Positions 22,290 to 35,565 are shown, counted from the first letter of the stretch. The stretch: DNA of 64,000 nt from Pararge aegeria (GCF_905163445.1 NC_053183.1:10106001-10170000); one strand, 5' to 3'. Program-made: numbers and translations. The notes: generated from the letters alone by a model not told the origin.

Positions 22290-23585
22290 TTAGTAAAAAG
22301 TACTGAAAACGTTGTAAACATAAATAAGACAAGTTAGAAAAAGTTTTTATTTGTTTTAGATCAAACCTTATTTTGCGAAAGACCATGATATTGAATAATT
22401 AAAATTATATCTTTACTGGCGGTGTAAAATATTATAGTTTCCTTATTTTTTAAAGGCAATTCCAGATTTTTTGAAATACGATGCCATGCATGTTTCCCTT
22501 CTTAATCTAATTATTCTCGATTTAATCGGATTGCAATTGTATTAAAAATCTAATCTTATCTAATCTAATGGATTCAGCGATTGCAAGACTGGCAGGTGAT
22601 ATCTTAGAAACTTACATATCAACTCCTTTCATTTATTTGTGCAGTTCGATTTGTTGATATTCTCAAACTTACAAGCTAGTTGGAAACTATGACGCATTGA
22701 CAGGTCAGATGCCTTTGTGTTTTCTATAGTCTCTTTACCGGGGTAGTGTTCTGATGAGTGATCCGAGGATTGATATTCCTTAAATAACAATCTCGTCTCT
22801 CGTCATCCCGTTTGCTTTATATACATAAATAAAACTACCTCAAGGTACACAACATCGCTAATAGGTGAATTAAATTAAAAGCACCTTATAACTAAACATA
22901 AAGAGGTCCATCCCCAGAAAACATGTAACATGCATCGTAGAAAGTTAACCTTTACAAGATGATACCCGATACTTCAGTAATCCATAAGCTGTTGTCTATT
23001 ACAAAATATATTAATACCAAGTAGACATTGCTGAAGTCATAAATGTCTTGCCTCAGTTATAAACTTATGTGAAATCTCGTCAAAGATCTCTCTCAAACTA
23101 AATAGACAGTCGTTAAAATCGCAATATCCTCAAAATTTTATGTTTCATTTAGAAATCTATTGGATCTTACAATTAAAGTTCGTAATTTCGATATATTTGC
23201 TTACCTTTGATATTATATTAATAATTAACATCTCGATTAACAAATGTGTACAAATCATTTATGGCACATAAAAGTTTTATATTATCAGGTAGGGAGACTA
23301 TTTTAAATTATTAGTTATTTTATTAATATTATTACTAAGCAATTCTTTTCTGTTATCTATGAACACTGCATGATAAATAAGATCAATCAGCTTAAAGTGA
23401 GGAGTACTTGCCTTGAAGGTGCTTATTCGTACGGGATCTGACAAATAAGTAGGAAGAAAAACAGCAGCAGTCTTTCGGCATTCCGAAATGCAGTAGATAT
23501 TCCCATATTAGTTCAATAATCAATAATGAAAAATAAATAATTGTTGTTTTAGTACAATTCAAAAAAGCAAATAAAAATTCAAATT
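22290..23585. other. Intergenic sequence, no gene recognised
   Basis: Mostly AT-rich, with repeated AATCTAATC-type sequence at about 22505-22566. No exon-like block seen. Confidence 0.4.
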
Positions 23586-23890
23586 AAACCTGGATAGCAG
23601 CTTCATTTTTGTGCCTTTTGGTGTAGAGACTTTGGGACCGTGGGGTCCGGAGGCAAGAGCCCTTTTCAAAGAATTATCGAAAAGGGTTATCGAGTCTACC
23701 GGTGATCCTAGAGCGGGCAGTTACCTTGGCCAACGAATTAGTTTGGCCATCCAGAGGGGAAATGCTGCCAGCATCTTAGGAACTGTGCCTCGCTGCGGTG
23801 GTTTCGAGGACGTTTTAGATTTTATTTAGTTTTTAAATAGTTTATTTTAGGTTATAGTTATGTATTAATAAAAATAAAGAGTTTAATAAA
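23584..23890 (+). pseudogene. 5'-truncated LINE: C-terminal tail of reverse transcriptase ORF plus 3' UTR
   Basis: The open frame runs at least from about 23590 to the stop at 23827-23829. Key residues are VETLGPWGPEARALF followed by STGDPRAGSYLGQRISLAIQ and RGNAASILGT. A tail of the form GDpR...QRiS.AIQRGNA ends the polymerase ORF of several animal non-LTR retrotransposon groups. I know the motif but will not fix the clade. There is no reverse transcriptase core, so this is a dead 5'-truncated insertion. The A/T-rich 3' UTR ends around AATAAAAATAAAGAGTTTAA. A family C LINE tail lies just downstream in the opposite orientation. Confidence 0.75.
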
Positions 23891-23909
23891 TAAGCCTACT
23901 AAGAAAAAA

Positions 23910-24036
23910 AATTCAAAAATGAAAATTTATTTATTTCAAGTAGGTTTCACTCACTTTGACACAATCTATTTGATTGTAGTGACTCTACCGCCGGTTGAGA
24001 CGACACACTGTACCGAGAAGAAGCCAGCAAGAAATG
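23910..24036 (-). mobile_element. LINE 3'-end fragment (family C), minus strand
   Basis: ATTCAAAAATGAAAATTTAT and TTATTTCAAGTAGG, then TTGTAGTGACTCTACCGCCG and ACCGAGAAGAAGCCAGCAAG, are the reverse complement of the 53.4-53.55-kb 3' UTR. It lies about 20 bp beyond the end of another LINE on the opposite strand, so the two insertions are tail to tail. Confidence 0.7.
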
Positions 24037-24359
24037 TTATACTATGTGATATATATATATATCAAATATTTCATTCATACCTTGATTAATTATATCCTTA
24101 CATATCGTTGAGTTTTATGAAATTTATAAAGAATTTTTACTAAATATTGCGGTAGCATATTCCAATAAACGCAATGCTTAATGAAGGATTGCTTTCGCAT
24201 TATATCGTTTAATATCAAACATTCTTAACGTAATAATACTGTAAAGTGCAAATGTATGAGTAATAAACACAGAAATAAGTAGTTAAGCACTATTGCTTAA
24301 CTTAACATTTGTCATTTATTGCACTATGAGAACAATTACTTCTATTATCTTAACGATAA

Positions 24360-24737
24360 ATGTTTAACTACATTGAATTTAATCTCACAAACTTTACGGT
24401 CTTCTTTGACGTTTTGAACAAGTGGATTTTAGTTCCACAAAGGACTCTATTTAAATTATTTCGATATATTGTTTATTTACCTATATTCGACAAGGCTAAA
24501 ATAATGGGCTGTTTATTTAAGCATTCGGTTTTTGACAGAATAAAACATTGTTATTATTTGCGTAAGGAAGATTATTCTAAACACCATTTTTGGAATATCA
24601 TTATTAATATTACTATTCAATGTGGACTTTCTGCACAAGTCATTTTCGAGATATTGTTTTTATTATGTGTAGAAAGGACGTCAGTTAGTATTTTGTTTAA
24701 TAGCATTAGGAAAAATTTGTATAGATTGCGTTTATGA
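24360..24737 (+). CDS. Unrecognised 125-codon open frame (doubtful)
   Basis: An ATG-started frame rich in F, I, L, Y and K, with hydrophobic stretches near residues 80-105. I recognise no domain and see no upstream promoter, splice or poly-A context. The amino-acid bias is what translated AT-rich DNA gives by chance. Its length is above that of most chance frames here, so it is recorded only as doubtful. It may be a worn fragment of a mobile-element ORF. Confidence 0.12.
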   Translation: MFNYIEFNLTNFTVFFDVLNKWILVPQRTLFKLFRYIVYLPIFDKAKIMGCLFKHSVFDRIKHCYYLRKEDYSKHHFWNIIINITIQCGLSAQVIFEILFLLCVERTSVSILFNSIRKNLYRLRL

Positions 24738-24739
24738 TT

Positions 24740-25740
24740 ACGGGCGAGGCTAATGGAATGATGCACCGATAATATAAGTCGTGAGCGGTGTGGATGAAAG
24801 TAGTTTCGCGAGTCGCTATGGCCGCTGACCCAAAGCTTCATAAACCGCCTTAAGCGTCACGGCCGCTTCAAACTTAGATTTTTTACATCGTAAAAAACTA
24901 ATTTATTCCAGAGAGAATCTTCACTTAATTATAGCTTAGACGTTATTTATCTGTTTCACAGTTCTCCATCACTTTGAATGCTTAAAACTACTTTTCTAAT
25001 ATTAATTACCTAGGAGTATTAATACGTATAGTAGGTATTATTTATAAATAGAAGATAATCTGCCGTAAAAGGTGAATATTTTATGATTTGCCCCATAATT
25101 GATTATTTTATAACTTGTATAAATCTTTTCAAAATATAAAGCCAGGGTAGGTTATTTTCATTGGAATAGAAAACGCATGCTGAATACCAGATTTTTTTAT
25201 ATGCATGATGAAAATCTGCAATCAAAAATTTGTCCTCAAGAAAACAGTACAAAAAACACAGTCGAAGACAAAAGTTGAGATGTTTTTATATAATGCGCGG
25301 TTTAAGTTGACGCAAAATTTCGGTAATATATAATGTTCAGTAGTTACATATTGAAAAACATATTACATACACAGGCTATCTCGTATATAATTCTAGTTGT
25401 AATTTTGGTAATCACCACGATCGAAACAACAGTAACCAAGGTACCACTTTTTTTATTACCATCATTATCAAACAATTCCTGGCTTACCATAAAGAACGGG
25501 TCCCCAAGTATAAGAAAAGTTAGGGCCGTAGTCTATGATTCCAAGTGCGGATTGGTGAAAATCACATGCCTTTGAGAACGAATAATTGCTTGTAACGCAC
25601 GGAAATTCGAAAATAAGCTCCGAAAGTAAGCCCAAAATCCGAACTACTAGTTTGTTTACCACTGCAATATTTGACATGTATCATTAATAACATCTCTATT
25701 GATATACCTACTACAGACTGCATCACAACAAACTTAGTTC
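24740..25740. other. Intergenic sequence, no gene recognised
   Basis: Frames at 25333-25575 (+) and 25468-25753 (-) overlap each other on opposite strands without any recognisable motif. I treat them as chance. Confidence 0.35.
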
Positions 25741-25746
25741 TAAGAA

Positions 25747-25779
25747 CATGCATGCAAGGCTATCTGCCTTGCATGCATG
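25747..25779. repeat. Perfect 14-bp hairpin with 5-nt loop
   Basis: CATGCATGCAAGGC (25747-25760) and GCCTTGCATGCATG (25766-25779) are exact complements around the loop TATCT. Confidence 0.9.
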
Positions 25780-26470
25780 GTAAGTTCATAAATTATAAAG
25801 TCAATCATATTTTTATCAAATAATAAATCCTGAACAAATCCATCGTTTATTGATTTATTTGACATATCAATTTGAATAGATTATATTAAATTATCACTGA
25901 AAGTCTGAATATAAGTAGTATGGACAGGTGTAAATAATATTTTACACGTTATCGAAGTCACAATATGAAAAGAAAACAAATTACAAGTTGAGGTCAAACG
26001 TTCAATCAGTAATGATGATGCATTGACAAGCGACGGGCAACGATGAAAGTATGTGCAAATCAGCCCGCGCTAAATTGCCGTCTACAAAAAAAATTATTGT
26101 TAAAAATTTATAACACTGCTTTGACTTTGAAAAATAAAAGTGTATAAATTTTGCGAGCGATTTAATTGCTTGAATTTAAATGAGTGTATCGTAATGTGGG
26201 ATGCATGACTATCGTCTCTTAACAATTTTCTTCCGGCGGGTAAAATAGCTAGGTATAATTTTTTCTGTCGATATTTAAGTAAAATAAATTAAAAAAATAA
26301 ATAAGCTCGCCAGTCAAAAGTTTCGACTCATTACCAGAACTAGTTAAAGAAACAAAAAAAAACTATATATGTAAAGAAATGGACATAATAAACATAAATA
26401 AATTTGGAATACTAATATACTCAATATCGGACAACCAACATTTAAATTTGAGATTTATGTACAATTGAAT
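25780..26470. other. AT-rich intergenic sequence
   Basis: No gene or recognised repeat. Confidence 0.4.
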
Positions 26471-26930
26471 CACCGGAATGCGCCAGCAGACAATTGAAAG
26501 TGTGCACTGTCAAACCTTATAGCTAACTTTAGGGTGTCGATTTACTGTGACGGTGCGCGCGCGCATTTAAAAAATTTACTCTCATCATTTTTCCCTTACG
26601 CGCCAAAAGAAGTATCTTACTTCAAAACTAGCTTTGCCAATCCAATTTAAAGTTGGTTAAATAGGTCCGAGCTACGTGTGATGCAGTTACCGTAATACGG
26701 TACGGCGTTGATGGCACGCCGCAGCCTCGCTCTGAGTCACGAGAGTCCGCTCGGCAGTCGACGTGAGAGCCACGTCAAACGTTCGTGATGTGTCTAGATA
26801 ATAGCACAGCCGCTGCTCCATTTGCATGATCTATGAGCAATCATGTTGATTTGTCATGTGCCTTTTCAGACTTTCCTTTTCACTGACGTCAACTGTTTTC
26901 TCGAATACCTCACAGGTCAAACGCGGTTCA
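26471..26930. promoter_or_regulatory. GC-elevated single-copy-looking block; candidate regulatory sequence
   Basis: This block contains GACGGTGCGCGCGCGCATTT, a short palindrome (TACCGTAATACGGTA, about 26688-26702), and GCACGCCGCAGCCTCGCTCT with GGCAGTCGACGTGAGAGCC. An octamer-like ATTTGCATGATC lies at about 26820-26831. Its composition differs from the AT-rich flanks and no coding frame crosses it. It may be a promoter or enhancer, or an old transposon. Evidence is weak. Confidence 0.2.
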
Positions 26931-27664
26931 TTAAACACCTAAAAAGGAACTTCCATACTTTACGAATACATGCACATCAAAGGCCTGTATCTCGAACTTT
27001 GTTATGGACTTACTAACAGTATTTACTATACCGCATACCTTCTTATTTTGTATAGTTTCTGTGGCATTTAAGAAACAGAAAATCGAAGTTATAATAAATG
27101 ACTTTGACTCTTTTTATTCCCTACCCTATTCTTTTTTGTATTACCTGATTTTATATAAACACTGCAAAACTTTGCTTTTTTAATCTGAAGATTGCATATC
27201 TTCTTAAAACAACAAACTGAATCATCTTTTTAGGGATTAGGCTTAGAGAAATAAAACACTTCAGATACACGCGTTAAATAAATATTGACTAAGATGTAAT
27301 ATTATTTCGGAATATACATTAAAGGTAACCCAATAAAATCACGGTTCATAACTGTTCGATCGCAGTGAACATCGCAACAAATAGGCACTTGACCAACATT
27401 CTCTATAAGATCAAATCAAATATATATTCAATGGCGAGGCAAAACGAATCACTTTTAACCATTAACGCGTAATGGCACATCACACTCAATGTGAAATAAA
27501 ATTATTGACATTTAAAAATACTTCACGTGATGCATGTAGGTATGAGGTCTCGCCAAGTAGGTAACATCACGAATAGAGATTTCTATTGCGAGGCAAAATG
27601 GGATTAGACACACATTCCTAATTAATGTTGGTTACATCGAGTCTATATTTATAAACTTCAGGAC

Positions 27665-27910
27665 CGGCTTTTTTTTATAATCATTTTTGAAAGACTAAGC
27701 AAATGGCCCACCTGATGGTAAGTGGAAAACCATCGAGGTCATGCAAGGTGCAAGGTGTCCATAAACCTGAGACGTAGGGGCCTTATGTGCCTTTTATTAC
27801 ACCAGCAACCACGCCCTTCAGACCGGAACACAGCATTACAACAATGCTGCTTAGCGACAGAAATAAGAATGGCGGTAGTACTCCCCCGGACAAACTCTAT
27901 CACAAGAAGC
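27665..27910 (-). mobile_element. SINE-like repeat (family I), copy 1
   Basis: On the minus strand: TCTGTCGCTAAGCAGCATTG, TGCTGTGTTCCGGTCTGAAG, GGGCGTGGTTGCTGGTGTAA, then CCACTTACCATCAGGTGGGC. The same order of blocks is present on the + strand at 52165-52375 and in part inside msn intron 3 (59655-59880). The 65-codon + frame over it is a shadow. Confidence 0.6.
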
Positions 27911-27970
27911 TGTACTTAAACACACATTTTTACTAGCCGCTATAAATAATAACCTTAAATGAAACACGAT

Positions 27971-28013
27971 AACTTCGGAATATCAAACCCATCTATTTTG
28001 ATATTCCGAAGTT
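27971..28013. repeat. Perfect 17-bp hairpin with 9-nt loop
   Basis: AACTTCGGAATATCAAA (27971-27987) and TTTGATATTCCGAAGTT (27997-28013) are exact complements around a 9-nt loop. Confidence 0.9.
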
Positions 28014-28014
28014 T

Positions 28015-29335
28015 CATGATAATCTTCATAAAGAAAAACCTAGCTGTCTTTAGTGATAATATCTAGTATGAAACAAAGCAAGCGTTTAATTGTATCGACC
28101 GATCGGTTTAGCATGATAATACAGCAGGCCAGGCGTGGGTGCTGCCTCCGAACAAACCGGATCTAAGCCGGAGATAAATCATGTCCGGACCGAAACGAGC
28201 TCACAGCTCGGACCTCGGACACGTTTTCCTTTACTCCTCGTGATACTGCGCTTAAGAAAACTAGTTAAAGTCCTTAACAACAAACAAGCTCAATCTGACT
28301 CACACAGTACACAGAACACAATTACGGACCTAGTAACACAATCATATTGTAGTAATGCGATGGTTGATCTCACTATACAAGTGAAAATGGTTAACAGTTA
28401 GATATATTTCAAGACCTTCTTGTGCGCTTATTATCTATCCACAAACACAGCTCTACACAAATGTAGAAATAGCTTAATAATCAAAAACAAAGGCCGCCGT
28501 CTAAAAAGGATGCACTAAATCCTCAAACTTGCATATCTAAATCGCTTGTTACATATTATTACGTGTACGTCCCAACCACGTTGCGGTATAGTTGCAATCT
28601 ACGTTTCTCGTCTTGCAGCTTGCTAAGTTATGCGATGCATAGTGAATATGAATAGCGTCATTGTTCTGCTACATAGCTGTGCAGCAAATTAATATAAAAT
28701 GATACAGACTACGATCTTAACAAAGAGATTGATAGTAAGGTTCTTTCTTTACATTGTTTTTGGTTCGAACAGTTCCTATCACGTCTGATCTCTGGTGGGC
28801 TGGTAATGATGGGCTGGTGATAAAGAGCTTCAAAATACCGAATACCTCAACAGCATATAACTCCCAAATAGTGCAACGATTTTAAGTTTTTCAACCGACT
28901 ACAGAGAAGAATAGTTTAGTTTTTTTAAACTTCGATATTAAAAATTATTTTATTGTTTCAAAAAATTATTAGATATGGGTGGTCGAAAGAAGTTTGAAAT
29001 CTTTTGTATAATAAAAACAGAGCCACAAACACAGGTGCGGCGCACTTTTCGCGTTTCTCAACAATGTCCACTCGAATTGGCAGGGTTCAATTCGATTCAC
29101 ACTTATGCCCTTTCATCTTCACCTTGTCTTCGTAATCACAACTTAACACCCGTGGCTTTCGTAAAGATGACACGACAGTTTAAGCGTAACATAAAGATGA
29201 GAACATAAGCGTGAGGTCACATCTTAACTCGAGACGCACCACTTTGTCGGTGTGTAAAATATATTTGACTAGCTTAGGCAAATTTTGTCAATCAATTCGG
29301 GTTGTCCTTTTCAAAAGCTGTTTTCCCTTCCTTAG
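28015..29335. other. Intergenic sequence with a slightly GC-richer patch
   Basis: About 28125-28260 is richer in GC (for example GGATCTAAGCCGGAGATAAA) and lies in an 88-codon GTG-started + frame with no recognisable domain. A 77-codon frame at 28975-29208 is also unrecognised. I call neither a gene. Confidence 0.3.
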
Positions 29336-29339
29336 GAAC

Positions 29340-29490
29340 GGTAGGTTTTATTAGTTAGGTTTATCTTGTAAAAAACGTACACATAAAATTTCATAATCAT
29401 CGGTTGTATAGTTTAGCCGTAACCGCGTAACTAATAAACAAACCTATAATAACCTTTAGAATATTGGCTTTATAGAATTAGTATTATAAT
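29340..29490 (-). mobile_element. Helitron-like fragment
   Basis: AAATTTCATAATCATCGGTTG and TAGTTTAGCCGTAACCGCGTAA with TAATAAACAAACCTATAATA are decayed versions of the internal region next to the 5' end of the family seen at 20410-20827. The ends are not resolved. Confidence 0.4.
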
Positions 29491-29689
29491 AGCTTTCAAC
29501 TGTCCATCTTAACTACTTAACTATATAGGAATTCCATAAATACGGAAGCGGCTAGTTATAGGGAAAAATTTGATTAAAATGCACAGCACTTTAAAGATTA
29601 TATTTTTTAGAATAGAAACTATCAAGAACAGCACTTTTTCTTGCAATAAGATGTATCCTTTATTATTTCTGCGCTCTGATAGTGTTTGC

Positions 29690-29976
29690 AAAATTTTATG
29701 TGGATCGGTTGCGTAGATTTTTTTTTTTTTAATTCAACGGGAACCATTTTTTTTCCACGAAAACAAATATAGGTCTCGGACGCAACCTATCTCTATTGCA
29801 TATTTAGCGCAGGGTACTTTTCTTAATCCTTCGGGGATATTTACGATTACCTATGTCTAGGACACCAACTATATTATGGCAAATGAGTGGCAAATTTCAT
29901 CAAAATCGATGTCGTAGTTGAGCCCAACGTAAGTTACAAACAAGTATACATACTTTTGCATTTATAATATTAGTCG
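29690..29976 (-). mobile_element. Helitron-like fragment with 5' end
   Basis: The right end, ACTTTTGCATTTATAATATT then AGTCGA, is the reverse complement of the family's 5' terminus. GGATCGGTTGCGTAG and CAACGGGAACCATTTTTTTT are typical internal segments. The 3' CTAG end was not found. Confidence 0.45.
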
Positions 29977-29979
29977 ATA

Positions 29980-31815
29980 TAAGTTTATAATATCAGTATG
30001 GATTACTGAGATCACATGTTGTTACCGAGTTAGTTATGTAACGAGAAGATTTGTAATAATAAAATAAAGATAATCTATGTAACTGTAGAACGATAATATT
30101 AGTAGAAAAAATCTAAAACCACACCATATAGGTATACGAGTGGGTTAGTATATTATAGTGTCACGCCTTAACTATCGTTACCTTAAAAGTAATAATAATT
30201 TACTCCTCTAAAACATACCTATTACATAGATAATTATGATAGCAGCATCTCCAAAACCGTCAAAATCAAACACAGTTTAAATAAAAGTTACATCACAAAT
30301 TGCCGTAATCAATGATGTTGTCCGAGGAAAGTAACTAGCTTCATTTGTTATTCAATTTCTAATACGAGACGTGTAGGTGTAAAATATGAATAAATTAAAG
30401 AAACAGTCTAATAACCTTTATTTTCAATACTTCTATCGTAAAAAAATTATAGCAAATTTTGAATAGATAGTGTGAAATCATATTAAATGCATAATTATTT
30501 TAGTACAGTCAAACATATTTATGCAAACGAAAACCTGAACTCGGTGTCGGCAACTTGTTCGTGACATGATATTTTCAAGCTAATGTTAAGTGAATGATTT
30601 TTTTTGTAACTAAACTGGTGACCCATCGCTACACTTTGTCCGCCCGCTATTTCTTCGTTTTAACTTAGCTTTTTTTCAGACTTCTTTTTAATTTTTGCTG
30701 ATCTACTCTTAAGGATAAGAGACTCTATTCAATAGTTGGGCTATAACAAATAATATTTTTCAATTTTTTTCGTTCGTTATTTCTTCAGCTTTATTATTAG
30801 ATGGTGTTCCATTAGGAGACAGTATGTATTTAGAGGAAACTAACCAGGTAAAGGGATTAGTAAGACTTGTTAGAGCAAGTTTTAAAATAGGCACGTGGCC
30901 GTGATATCAGAGTAACAACAGACCGGACGGGCGTCATACGACAGACAGCGAGCATGTGACTATTACAATATTACTTGTTTGATAAATACAGCTATTTTTA
31001 CTCGTTATAGTTAGTTTAAAATCTACTACCTCTACTAACTATTCCATACCTACTCTTTTCAACTGTAAGTCAGTTCAGTAGAACTGAAGAGTATACTATC
31101 AATTAGATCTGAATGTATTTTTGTTTCTGCATATAATATTTTTGTCAGTTATGAACCGATATTATAATTTTATGAGGCTGTAATACATATCTTTGACGAT
31201 GTAGGCCGAAATATTTTGCCAGTCTGCAAAACAACAAATGAAAAAGGGTCGCCACTTAGTAAAAATGTCACACTATACATTGTATATATAAAGTTCAAAA
31301 ACCCATATAACTACATTAATCGATAGAAGACTAACAAAAAAAGTATTAAAATGCCACCTTAGTGGTGAATTAAATCAATTATTCTTAAAGTTGTATATAG
31401 ATAAGTAGGTATTGTTACTTTGTTCTGTTCTTTCAAAAACACTATTAGAAAATAAATGAAGAAAACATTAATAGTTTTGTGGCGTGGTAGCAATGCCATT
31501 GACCTCTCTTATTACAGGTGTACTTGCTGTTCCTATAAAAATGAAAGCTAAAATTTTATCCCCATTTAAAGCACTAAATTTAAGATAGAACCAATTTTGT
31601 AGTGTTTAGTCATGCAAATTTTAGATTTTTACACTCTGATTATTGCGCCAAAATGGCGTCAATCAATTGAAGACAAAAACAACGACAACAAAAACAAGGC
31701 CCTGTCCAGTGGCAATAGTAGAGATCAGGGATCAGTTACCATAGACAATAAAACTATAGGTCTAGAAGAAGAAGGAAGTATATTAGACACCTAGGTGGCG
31801 ACGCACTGCACTGCG
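29980..31815. other. Intergenic sequence, no gene recognised
   Basis: No coding signal or recognisable repeat copy. A 60-codon + frame (31612-31794) is Lys/Asn/Asp-rich, has no domain, and ends just before the GC-rich patch at 31800. Confidence 0.4.
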
Positions 31816-31870
31816 TCACAGGCGCGCGCGTTCGCGAAGACGCGAACGCCAAGCGGCCACTGCACCCGCT
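31816..31870. repeat. GC-rich patch with 9-bp hairpin
   Basis: GCGTTCGCG (31828-31836) pairs with CGCGAACGC (31841-31849) around AAGA. The hairpin lies inside a short CpG-rich stretch (GGCGCGCGCG) bordered by AT-rich DNA. Confidence 0.7.
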
Positions 31871-34800
31871 TCGATTTCACTTTTATTAGCAATCTACTTA
31901 ATTGGATACCACTGTTGCGGTTTTATTCATTCCGCAGATTCATCTCAGCCATATTTTGGTAGTGCATTATGACAGATAACATCTTTATTAATGTTTAATA
32001 GAACTCCGTGATGATTAAAATGTGTAATTACTTAAAGAGAACGAAAAATTTTAATTTATTCTTCCTAGATGCAATCGAAAATTGAGCTAACTAGTTTATA
32101 CCATCCATTTCTTAGGAGTTAAATAAAATTGACTCTCCAATTTTTACTGTACAGGAGCTAGACGCTAATAGTAAGTAAATAATAAATGGAATCGAGACTT
32201 AACCACACTAACATTACACTTACAAAACAGTACCATGAATTACTGATTGAGAGATTTTGAAGATTGATTCGAGACAGATAAGAGAGGAAAGACTAATACA
32301 GACAAAGTTCAATATAAAGCGAACTTAGGAAAGTATTTTCTTAATCTACCCCTACAAAAGGCAACGGGGAGTGACAGTTTGTATGAGATTCTGTTATTAT
32401 TTCCATAGGTAACCTGAAATTCGAGAGATGCGGACGAACAATAAATTTGATAGTTAAGATATGTGGCTGTCGAAGTTTGTAACTCGATCACGCATAATAA
32501 ACTGAACGGGTTTTAATGCACACAGGCATTTGGGCACACAAATATGTTATGAATTAATATAAAGCATATTTAAAAACAATTCTTAACATTAAAACATATC
32601 TTAAGAAAATTATTGATTGACTCAATAATTTTCTATCTAATAATTGTCTAATTAACTTGTACTAAAGCAGAAAATCTACCTGGATGAAATCACAGTATAA
32701 ACTAGCTCAGGACTAGTAATAAAAGAAAATATAACAATTATATAAGCGAAAGTGTTTAATGGCAAAAGTGAGATTCAGGCATTGGCATCAACGTTTGCAT
32801 CGCTTCGTCTAATTATTCAAATAAACTAAATAATTGCAAATTCTCTAAGAACAATATTTTTCAAAATCATAGCAACAGCAATTAAGTACTTTTATAGGAA
32901 TTTATTTTTCAACAGAGCCAGGTCTTAGCGCAAATCTTAAACCGGATTAGTAAGTTTAGTGCTATTATTGTAAAACGTTTTGTTGCCTAACAACACTTTT
33001 AATACCTTTAAGTGTAAAAAGTTTTGAAAGAATAATTTTTAAAATTGAAGCTTTAATGAATAAACTTAACAGCTTAGTTTGTTTGCAATACCGAAGTATG
33101 AAAACTTAGAACTTTCCTCTGACTATAAAATCCTGCTAAAGCTATCTGCTCAATTATTTGATTAGGTAGTAATAAATTACGACGCAGTCTTAAAGGAGGT
33201 TATATACTCCGTATTACAAGAGTTGAGGCATCATCAAGAACCTCCACACATTTCCAAGTTGTTGTAAACTAAATATCTTTAAAAAACATTCTATTTTTAA
33301 AATTGCAGTAAGACTACCGATAAACTCGATAAAAATTATCAGAAATAGCTTGCTATTGAGACTTCCTGGTGTTTAACCCTGAACAGAGGCAGCCTTATAA
33401 TTAAAAACTTGTAAGACTTACTCAGTTAACTTGAAGCTGAAACGAATATAATTTAGCTATTAGTTAACTTTGTACACTCCACTTCAAATCGGTAATACCA
33501 TTAAATTACCTAAATATCTCGATGTATCTTACCCTATATTGTATTTGTATTTCTGTTATTTTTCTCTATTGTATACAATAAATGTTATTTAATTCATTTA
33601 TACACGAAAAATTATATCAGAATATTTAATTTTAGAAAAATATACAAATTATAGCGTTCATATAAAATTTAATACATTTCCAATAAATCCGTGTAACTCA
33701 TTTATTGCAAAACAGTTAATTTAATGGATACTTAACTAATTAATTATTAATATTATCATTATGAATTATTTTAGTACGAACTTTGCCATTAATCACTACA
33801 TACCTGTTCAAACTTTTCAATACATTACTAATTACTTAAGAATATTTATATATTTTAAATTTAAAAATCACTGATAAGATAGCCCATAGTGTTTTTACTT
33901 AATAATATGGTATGGTGGTTGCTAGAGATGTGAAGACTACGATTCCGGAAACACAACGACAACATTCCCCAGAACCTCATACGACGCCACGCTTATTGAG
34001 ACTTGCGTCCAATGAAATAAATCTTGACATCCCATCGGCTATTATATATACCTAGAATTGTATTTCTAGGTATACAGAATGCTAAGATTTGACCTGACTC
34101 AACACGCACACGGGTTGAGAGAACTGCAGTCTGCATGATACTCGTATATGACCACGCCATTAATCTTTTAAAATAGAATCATTTCCATAAAAGTTAAATA
34201 GGAAATAACGATAGAAAAACGACAACTTGATTAGGAATTCTATCTCCTTGAAGTAAGCTATTTGTTCTCGTAAACTCTATAAGCGCTAATTAAGAAGTTT
34301 TCTTTATTAGAGTTCGTCCCTATTAGAATCTTTTTAAGAATCACTTCGTTTGCAAATCATGTACTTATTAGTGCCAATGTTATCTTGATTCGTTCTAACA
34401 TAATATAGAGATTCTCTTTTCAATTCTCTTTTCAAAATTATCAGCGCGTAGGCACTGTCTCCTACAGTTAAATCCTGAATCGAAGTTACCCACGCTATTT
34501 TAATATAAACCCCAACTTGTAACCAGCTAACCTAAATCGGTTACTCTAAGTGCTAATATATAGACCTTCGCATTTCCGATTTGATCGCATATATATATTC
34601 CGAGCATTGATATCTCCATTGCCCGCTTTTGAGATCCTTAGATAATACAGCTAATACTTAATACAGATAGGTGCCTATTCATATTTTATAACCATAAGAG
34701 GGAATATATGCCGTGTCAACAAAAAATTGCTGGTTCAGCTTTAGATATTATTACAATAAATTGCGAGGTAATAAAGATAAGGAAATTATCATAAAAATAT

Positions 34801-35510
34801 ACCCATATCAGTACTTCCAAAGTAAATATTTATCTGAAAAAGCTTCTGTGACAAATGTTCCGGCTCTACGCTAAATGCTCAATCCGGCGTCTGAAAAGTA
34901 GGTAGGTAGTGAATAAAGTTTATACCTATATCTTCGATCCTAATCCCACGCTCGAAAGACTGATTAAAGAATTAATGGCGTTTTTGTTAAACTCTAGTAA
35001 ACATTGTGCTCGATACAATGCTCTAGAACTATTAGCTATGGTAGTTTAAGTGGATACATTAGAACTGAATTTGGTGTTTATTTTTACCAAACAGGGTCCT
35101 AATTCTGAATGACATTAGAGCTACAATCAATAAAACAACATCGAGCTAACATGTTCCCAAGTACCATTCAATCTTTGCTTGAGAACTTGTTCTTAGCTGG
35201 TTGTCTCTTTGCTAAATACGAGCCTAAATGCTAACATCGCACAAAATCCATTTTGTGACGCAAAATGCACCTCTAATCTAACCTAATTTTTTTACATCAC
35301 AGATTGTTGACGCCAACATTAAAAGTCCAACCAATAAACATAAGTCTCTGATTATCTGTTTTATTTTTAATTACTACCTCTACTAACTCTACTACTACTA
35401 ACTCTTATTCTTATTTATAGTTATTTTGTTACATGACGAAAATTGTTTGTAAAACTGTGACTACCCAATTTATGCTATGACCTAAGTGAGGAAATACTAT
35501 TTTTATATTA
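31871..35510. other. Long AT-rich stretch without recognised genes
   Basis: No supported ORF, exon or repeat copy. A minor 11-bp hairpin (TATACCTAGAA with TTCTAGGTATA) is at 34047-34074. Runs of TATATA lie at about 34588-34597. Confidence 0.4.
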
Positions 35511-35515
35511 AACAT

Positions 35516-35563
35516 TCTCCATTTTCCGACTGATTTGGAATAGGACTATTCGGAAAATGGAGA
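35516..35563. repeat. Perfect 14-bp hairpin with 20-nt loop
   Basis: TCTCCATTTTCCGA (35516-35529) and TCGGAAAATGGAGA (35550-35563) are exact complements. Confidence 0.85.
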
Positions 35564-35565
35564 GA

